Shown: positions 6,268 through 12,371 of the stretch, piece by piece
Layout of the letters: each line of letters starts with the position of its first letter
Position numbering within the stretch: the first letter of the stretch is position 1
From: Coriobacteriaceae bacterium
GTDB taxonomy: Bacteria > Actinomycetota > Coriobacteriia > Coriobacteriales > QAMH01
NCBI GenBank assembly: GCA_004553405.1
Contig: SFLO01000009.1
Location: 1 to 12,371 of the forward strand
Length of the DNA stretch: 12,371 bases
Direction of reading: 5' to 3'
Position numbers and translations under genes: made by a program
The notes under the pieces: model-generated
Databases searched by the model: none
The model's input: only the letters and a program-made list of their open reading frames with translations
What the model was told of the DNA's origin: nothing

Positions 6268-8034
6268 ATGACCATACTCGACCGCGAGGCACTGGGCAAC
6301 GGGAACACCGCCCGCAGGCTCATCGAGAACAAGATCCCGTCCCGGGTGGGAGCCCAGGACGCGAGCGTCTATGCGTTTTCCCCAGAGGCCCGCGCCACTG
6401 CGGAGAACCGCATGGGCTGGGCCACCCTGGCATCCCTGCCTCCCCGCGACCCGGCCGAGATCGCCGTCTTGGCCCAGCAGGCGCGCTGCGAGGGCCTCGA
6501 CGCCGTGGTGCTCATCGGCCAGGGCGGATCCACCCAGGCGCCCCAGACCATCACGAAGCTCCACTCCCTCGAGGTGACAGACGAGATACCCTTCCGCACG
6601 ATGGACTCCATCTCGCCCGTCTACGTCAACCACATCCTCGGCTCGTCCGATCCGGCGCGCACGCTCTACATCGTCAGCTCCAAGAGCGGCTCGACGCTCG
6701 AGCCCACCGTGCTGTCGAACGTGGCGTGGAGCTATGTCTGCGCCCACCTGGGTGCGGACAGGGCAGGGCGCCGCTTCGTTGCCATCACGGACCCGGGCAG
6801 CCAGCTCGAGCAGGTGGCGAGGAGGGACGGCTGGCGCGCCGTCATCCACGGCGAGCCCAACGTCGGGGGCCGCTATAGTGCGCTGAGCGTCTTCGGGCTG
6901 ATGCCCATGGCCTGCGTGGGCATCGACGTCGAGGGCGTCTTGAGCCGCGCCGCCCAGACCGAGCGCCTCTGCGCCAGCGACTCGCCGGACAACCCGGCCC
7001 TGCAGCTGGCCTGCTTCCTCTATGACAACTACTGCCAGGGCAGGGACAAGTTCTCGCTGCTCATGCCGCCGCAAAGCCAGGTCTTCGGGCTGTGGGTGGA
7101 GCAGCTTGTGGCAGAGAGCCTCGGCAAGCGCGGGGTGGGCATCCTCCCCAACATCGAAGTCGATGCGGGCATCCTCTCCGACCCGCTGCCGGACCGCTGC
7201 GTGATCTTGTGCAACAGCGGCAACGATCGCGCCTACGAGCACGCCCGCACCTGCCTGCACCCATCCATCCCCGCCATGCGCCTCGACATCATCGACAGCG
7301 ACGACATCGCGGAGCACTTCCTCATCTGGGAGTACGCCGTCGCCTTCTGCGGCTGGCTTATGAGGATCGACCCCTTCGACCAGCCCGACGTCGAGAGCAC
7401 CAAGAAGGCCGTCAAGCAGATCCTCTACGGAGACGGCGGCGCCTACGAGGTGCCCCTCGACCCCCAGGGCAACCCCGCGTACGTGGAGTATCCCTGCGCC
7501 GAGGGCACCATCGTCGACAGCGTCTTCGTGAGCAGCGCGCTGCTCGGCCGCATGAACCGCACCGACAAGGTCGACCTCTCGCGCGCGCTGAGGACCCTCT
7601 TCTACTCGATAGGCGAGGGCGACTACTTCTCGCTCAACGCCTTCTTGCCCTTCAAGGGCATCGGTCGCCGCGAGACCCTCGAGCGCATACGCCACCGCGT
7701 GGCAGACAGGCTCCAGGCCTGCTCGTGCCTCGAGATCGGCCCGCGCTACCTGCACTCGACCGGCCAGCTCCACAAGGGCGGCCCCGACAACGGCGTCTTC
7801 TTGGTGGTCAGCAGCCGCGAGGCCTACGACATGATGGTGCCGCACGAGGGCTTCACCCTGGGAGAGGTCGCCAACGCCCAGGCGCTGGGAGACTTTGGGG
7901 CGCTGGCGAGCCGCGGGCGCCGCGCCGTCTACGTGCGCCTGAAGGACAACGACAGCGAGTACCTGCAGCTGCTCGCAGACGCCGCCTGCTCGGCGGTTTC
8001 GGCCACCTACGCCTTCCGCCGCAACGGCGAGTAG
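6268..8034 (+). CDS. pgi: Glucose-6-phosphate isomerase of the transaldolase-fusion type
   Basis: The enzyme should interconvert glucose-6-phosphate and fructose-6-phosphate. The 588-residue protein resembles the isomerase half of bifunctional transaldolase/isomerase proteins, but no transaldolase domain is attached. Visible marks are GQGGST (84-89), the phosphate-binding SKSGSTLEP (138-146), signature one NVGGRYSALSVFG (198-210), WVEQLVAESLGK (276-287) with E283 as likely catalytic Glu, H350, and signature two FDQPDVESTK (370-379) with K379 as likely catalytic Lys. A roughly 200-residue C-terminal extension includes HSTGQLHKGGP (496-506), typical of the fusion family. I prefer ATG 6268 (GAAGAAGG just upstream) because the GTG at 6220 and ATG at 6229 lie at or close to the probable transcription start and add residues with no family likeness. 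ispE follows 9 bases later. Confidence 0.88.
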   Translation: MTILDREALGNGNTARRLIENKIPSRVGAQDASVYAFSPEARATAENRMGWATLASLPPRDPAEIAVLAQQARCEGLDAVVLIGQGGSTQAPQTITKLHSLEVTDEIPFRTMDSISPVYVNHILGSSDPARTLYIVSSKSGSTLEPTVLSNVAWSYVCAHLGADRAGRRFVAITDPGSQLEQVARRDGWRAVIHGEPNVGGRYSALSVFGLMPMACVGIDVEGVLSRAAQTERLCASDSPDNPALQLACFLYDNYCQGRDKFSLLMPPQSQVFGLWVEQLVAESLGKRGVGILPNIEVDAGILSDPLPDRCVILCNSGNDRAYEHARTCLHPSIPAMRLDIIDSDDIAEHFLIWEYAVAFCGWLMRIDPFDQPDVESTKKAVKQILYGDGGAYEVPLDPQGNPAYVEYPCAEGTIVDSVFVSSALLGRMNRTDKVDLSRALRTLFYSIGEGDYFSLNAFLPFKGIGRRETLERIRHRVADRLQACSCLEIGPRYLHSTGQLHKGGPDNGVFLVVSSREAYDMMVPHEGFTLGEVANAQALGDFGALASRGRRAVYVRLKDNDSEYLQLLADAACSAVSATYAFRRNGE

Positions 8035-8043
8035 GGGGCTGCT

Positions 8044-8985
8044 GTGACCGCAGAGCACCTCGTCCTCGAGGCCCCGGCCAAGGTCAACCTGTGCCTGGCG
8101 GTGAGCTACCCGCCCCGCGACGGCTACCACCTGCTCGACAGCGTCTTCCTCGAGCTGCCGCTTGCAGACACCGTCTGCGTGGAGCGCGCCCGCATCGATG
8201 ACGTCGCCGACCATCCCGCAGCGGCGGCCACTGCCGCGGGCACGCTCGTGGCGCTCGACTGCGGTGCGCTGGGCATACCGACGCAGGACAACCTCGTCTT
8301 CAAGGCCGTCGACGGCTTCGAGCGGGCTGTGGGCGCCGCGCTGGTCCCGGAAGACGGCGGCATCCGCATCTCCGTCGACAAGCGCATCCCCGCCGGGGGA
8401 GGCCTGGGTGGCGGGTCGAGCGACGCCGCCGCCACCCTCAGGGCCTGCTGCGCCCTTGCGGGGCTCTCTGAGGACGACTCCCGCGTCGGGGCCCTGGCGC
8501 GCACGCTGGGCGCAGACGTCGCCTTCTTCCTCCATGGCGGGTGCGCCCTCATGGGCGGGCGCGGGGACCTCTTCGAGGAGGAGCTGCCGGCCTTCCCCCT
8601 GCCGCTGGTGCTCATGGGCGAGTCCCAGGGGATATCCACCCCGCGCATCTACCGCGACTTCGACGCCAGCCCCGCCCCCGCTCCGGATGCCCGCGCCCTG
8701 GCGGCTGCGCTGAGGGATTTCGAGCCCGGCGGTGCGGGGCCCGCGCAGAAGCGCCGGCTCGCGCAGCTGTGCGCCAACAACCTCGAGCCCGCCGCCTTCG
8801 ACGCCCTGCCGCGCCTGAGGGAGCGCGTGGAGCGCGCGCGGTGCGACGAGGACGTGCTCAACGCGCTGGTGACGGGCAGCGGGGCCACGAGCTTCGCCAT
8901 CTGCCCGGACAACGCCGCCGCCCTGCGCTTTGCCCAGCGCGCCCGCGCCTACTGCGACTGGACCCTCGTCTGCAAGCCTCGCTAG
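8044..8985 (+). CDS. ispE: 4-diphosphocytidyl-2-C-methyl-D-erythritol kinase
   Basis: IspE phosphorylates CDP-methylerythritol at the 2-hydroxyl with ATP, the fourth step of the MEP route to isoprenoid precursors. The 313-residue GHMP-family kinase has PAKVN with the catalytic-type Lys13 at the N-terminus, the ATP-binding glycine-rich PAGGGLGGGSSDAA (116-129), LGADVAFFLHGG with Asp158 at the usual catalytic aspartate position, and the C-terminal TGSGATSFAI (277-286). The start is a GTG at 8044, preceded by AGGGGG (8033-8038), 9 bases after the pgi stop, so the two are probably one operon. The variant ATSF in the third motif (more often PTxF) is unusual but conservative. Its stop overlaps that of dinB on the other strand. 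Confidence 0.96.
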   Translation: MTAEHLVLEAPAKVNLCLAVSYPPRDGYHLLDSVFLELPLADTVCVERARIDDVADHPAAAATAAGTLVALDCGALGIPTQDNLVFKAVDGFERAVGAALVPEDGGIRISVDKRIPAGGGLGGGSSDAAATLRACCALAGLSEDDSRVGALARTLGADVAFFLHGGCALMGGRGDLFEEELPAFPLPLVLMGESQGISTPRIYRDFDASPAPAPDARALAAALRDFEPGGAGPAQKRRLAQLCANNLEPAAFDALPRLRERVERARCDEDVLNALVTGSGATSFAICPDNAAALRFAQRARAYCDWTLVCKPR

Positions 8986-10235
8986 GAGGAGGCGTCCCTG
9001 TTGGGGTTGGCCGTCGTCTCGACCGTGAGCTTGAGTTGCCGGCCGAAGACGAGCTTGCCGTCGCCGAAGCGGTCGCGCACCTTATCTGCCGCGCTCACCA
9101 GCGCGGGGTTCCCCGCGGGCAGCTCCTCTGCGGAGCCGTCGCCGAAGAGCTCCATCTGCTGGTCTTTCTCGTGGAAGCCCCCGATGCCTATGCCCACCAG
9201 GCGCACGGAGTCACCCGGGCGCCACACCTGCCCCAGCAGCTGCTTGGCGACGGGGATGAAGACCGACTCGTCGTCGACCTGGGACCCGATGCTGTGCTGG
9301 GCGGTGCGCGAGCTGAGGTCTGAGTAGCGCAGCTTCAAGGTGACGGTGTGGCCGGCCAGGCCCTGCTTGCGCAGGCGGCGCCCCACCATGCAGCCCAGGT
9401 AGTCGATGGCCGCCTCTATCTCTGCGCGGCTTGTGAGGTCGCGGGTGAAGGTGCGCTCGTTGCTGATCGACTTGACCTCTGACTCTGTGACCAGGGGGCG
9501 CTCGTCGATGCCGGCGGCCCTGTGCACGAAGGCCGCGGCGTTCACCCCGAAGACCCCCTTGAGCTGGGCGGGCTGGGCGGCGGCCAGGTCCCCCAGCGTG
9601 CGTATGCCCAGCGCCTGCAGCTTGAGGGCGGACTGCTTGCCGATGCCGGGCATGGCCCTGACCTCCATGGGGGCGAGGAAGGCCTGCTCGCTGCCCGGGT
9701 AGACGACGGTGAGGCCGCGGGGCTTGTCGAGGTCGCTGGCAATCTTGGCGACCGACTTGCCGCTGGCCACGCCGATGCTGCAGGTGATTCCCAGCTGGGA
9801 GACGCGCTGCTGGATGCGGGCGGCGATGGCAACGGGACTTTCCCTCACGAAGCGCCCCGGCGTGACGTCGAGGAAGGCCTCGTCGATGCTCACCTGCTCG
9901 AGCAAGGGGCTTTCGTCGTAGAGGATGCCCATGACGGCGGCGGAGAGCTCGCGGTAGCGCTTGAAGTGGGGCTCGACCCAGACGGCCTGGGGGCACAGGC
10001 GCGCTGCCGTTGAGGAGGGCATGGCGCTGCGCACCCCGAAGGCGCGGGCCTCGTAGCTGCAGGTGGAGACGACGCCGCGCTTGCCGGCCTGACCGCCAAC
10101 GATAACGGGCTTGCCGCGCCACTGGGGGTGGTCGAGCTGCTCGACGCTGGCGAAGAAAGCGTCGAGGTCCATGAGGAGGACGGCCCGCCCCTGCCACTCG
10201 CGCTGTGCGCCCAGAATGTCCCTGCTGCTTTCCAT
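8982..10235 (-). CDS. dinB: DNA polymerase IV (Y-family, lesion bypass)
   Basis: This is an error-prone polymerase that copies past damaged bases. The 417-residue protein shows MDLDAFFASVEQ (22-33) with metal-binding Asp23 and the probable steric-gate Phe28, SYEARAFGVRSAMP (60-73), SIDEAFLDVT (116-125) with Asp118 and Glu119, GVASGKSVAKIASDLDKPRGL (about 155-175), and the helix-hairpin-helix MPGIGKQSALKL. QMELF at 360-364 fits the sliding-clamp binding motif; unusually, about 50 residues follow it. I chose ATG 10235 because upstream in-frame codons to 10385 show no family likeness. No ribosome-binding site is visible, and a TACAAT box lies 6 bases upstream, so the mRNA may be leaderless. No LexA-type box was recognised. 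Confidence 0.95.
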   Translation of the reverse strand: MESSRDILGAQREWQGRAVLLMDLDAFFASVEQLDHPQWRGKPVIVGGQAGKRGVVSTCSYEARAFGVRSAMPSSTAARLCPQAVWVEPHFKRYRELSAAVMGILYDESPLLEQVSIDEAFLDVTPGRFVRESPVAIAARIQQRVSQLGITCSIGVASGKSVAKIASDLDKPRGLTVVYPGSEQAFLAPMEVRAMPGIGKQSALKLQALGIRTLGDLAAAQPAQLKGVFGVNAAAFVHRAAGIDERPLVTESEVKSISNERTFTRDLTSRAEIEAAIDYLGCMVGRRLRKQGLAGHTVTLKLRYSDLSSRTAQHSIGSQVDDESVFIPVAKQLLGQVWRPGDSVRLVGIGIGGFHEKDQQMELFGDGSAEELPAGNPALVSAADKVRDRFGDGKLVFGRQLKLTVETTANPNRDASS

Positions 10236-10241
10236 GGGACC

Positions 10242-10247
10242 ATTGTA
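10242..10247 (-). promoter_or_regulatory. Candidate -10 box of dinB directly at the start codon
   Basis: TACAAT on the minus strand matches five of six -10 consensus bases. Transcription would begin about 6-7 bases downstream, at or next to the A of the dinB ATG (10235). No good -35 box is seen at normal spacing, so the call depends on the -10 box and the absence of a ribosome-binding site. Confidence 0.35.
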
Positions 10248-10269
10248 GAGGGAGCCTGTGACAGCGCGG

Positions 10270-10302
10270 CAGCTCGGCTTGGGGCAAAGAGTCCCCGAGC
10301 TG
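10270..10302. repeat. 8-bp inverted repeat between dinB and purA
   Basis: CAGCTCGG (10270-10277) and CCGAGCTG (10295-10302) are perfect complements with a 17-base spacer. A competing inner pair, GGGG (10281-10284) with CCCC (10293-10296), is also possible. It lies in the 152-base divergent promoter region and could be an operator for either gene. No T-run follows. Confidence 0.4.
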
Positions 10303-10326
10303 GCACCTTTGGGCAGGCTGCTGTGC

Positions 10327-11680
<1,354 letters not shown>

Positions 11681-11719
11681 GCCCGCTCGACCCCGTCCAG
11701 CACCCTGAAGGGAGATCCC

Positions 11720-12371
11720 ATGAACATCATCGTGCTCGGCAGCGGCGGCCGCGAGGCAGCGCTTGCCAAGAAGCTTTCCCAGTCCCCCCAGTGCCAGGAG
11801 CTCTTCTGCATCCCGGGCAACGGCGGCACCAGCGGCTTTGCCACCAACGTCGCCGGCATCGACCCCTGCGACGCGGCCCAGGTCGTCCCCTTCGCCAGGG
11901 AGCACGGCGTCGAGCTCGTGGTCGTGGGCCCGGAGGCCCCCTTGGTCGCCGGCGTGGCAGACGGCATCCGCGAGGCCGGCATCGCCTGCTTCGGCCCCGG
12001 CGCGCAGGGAGCCCAGATGGAGGGTTCCAAGGAGTTCGCCAAGAACCTGATGGCCAAGTACAAGATCCCCACCGCCGCCTACGCCGTCTTCGACGAGCTC
12101 GAGCCCGCAGAGGCCTACATCCGCGAGCAGGGCGCACCCATCGTCATCAAGGCCGACGGCCTGGCCGCGGGCAAGGGCGTCACCGTCGCAGAGACCGTCG
12201 AGCAGGCCCTCCAGGCCGTGCGCGACTGCTTTGACGGCGCCTTCGGCGCGGCGGGCGCCTCCGTCGTCGTCGAGGAGTGCATGAGCGGCCCCGAGTGCTC
12301 GATCATGGGCATCACAGACGGCGAGACCGTCCTGTGCTGCGAGCCCGCCCAAGACCACAAGCGCGCCTACG
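11720..12371 (+). CDS. purD: Phosphoribosylamine-glycine ligase, N-terminal half (partial)
   Basis: PurD ligates glycine to phosphoribosylamine with ATP, the second step of purine synthesis. The gene runs off the right edge: 217 codons are visible of about 420-430 expected. The N-terminal domain begins [15 protein letters not shown], then [29 protein letters not shown] and [14 protein letters not shown]. The ATP-grasp domain shows [30 protein letters not shown] and AQDHKRAY. The family motif near residue 10 is normally GREHA; here it reads GREAA, with Ala13 in place of the conserved His. Start ATG 11720 has AGGGAG at 11709-11714. It lies 39 bases after purA. Confidence 0.96.
   Translation, partial: MNIIVLGSGGREAALAKKLSQSPQCQELFCIPGNGGTSGFATNVAGIDPCDAAQVVPFAREHGVELVVVGPEAPLVAGVADGIREAGIACFGPGAQGAQMEGSKEFAKNLMAKYKIPTAAYAVFDELEPAEAYIREQGAPIVIKADGLAAGKGVTVAETVEQALQAVRDCFDGAFGAAGASVVVEECMSGPECSIMGITDGETVLCCEPAQDHKRAY

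Noticed and set aside
6202..8535. Long minus-strand open frame opposite pgi and ispE
   Set aside because: Same cause: the two plus-strand genes have clear family motifs and start signals, and the opposite frame has none.

Overview
The window looks like core chromosome of a high-GC Gram-positive bacterium, most likely a coriobacterium (Actinomycetota, Olsenella/Atopobium/Collinsella type). This is inferred from three things: the strong GC bias at third codon positions, actinobacterial-looking NusG, L11, L1 and aspartokinase sequences, and a Firmicutes-like Veg protein close to ispE. No insertion sequence, phage gene, CRISPR array, tRNA or rRNA was seen. Nearly all of it is housekeeping DNA.

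Layout, left to right. (1) 1-1697: the end of nusG, a structured leader, then rplK and rplA, closed by a strong bidirectional terminator. The rplJ-rplL genes that usually follow rplA are absent. (2) 1737-2327, minus strand: 5-formyltetrahydrofolate cyclo-ligase, sharing that terminator. (3) 2328-2743: a 416-base divergent intergenic region with several inverted repeats and no gene I can support. (4) 2744-5628: aspartokinase (lysC) with a likely internal start for a separate regulatory subunit, followed 11 bases later by a conserved FAD-dependent oxidoreductase of unknown substrate. (5) 5683-5985, minus strand: a Veg-family protein, convergent with the oxidoreductase and ending at a GC-rich terminator. 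(6) 6201-8985: a dyad over a likely -10 box, then a pgi-type isomerase related to the isomerase half of transaldolase/isomerase fusions, and ispE. (7) 8982-10235, minus strand: DNA polymerase IV, whose stop codon overlaps that of ispE in a CTAG palindrome. (8) 10388 to the end: purA and the 5' part of purD, in purine synthesis.

Functionally, the window joins translation and transcription machinery (NusG, L11, L1), one-carbon folate metabolism, the entry to aspartate-family amino acids, sugar-phosphate and isoprenoid supply, lesion-bypass DNA synthesis and AMP/IMP synthesis. I found no clear new multi-gene system. The points most worth a second look are the candidate L1 autoregulatory leader and the attenuator-like hairpin before it, the internal lysC start, the dyad on the pgi promoter, the stand-alone fusion-type isomerase, the possibly leaderless dinB, and the changed residue in the conserved PurD N-terminal motif.
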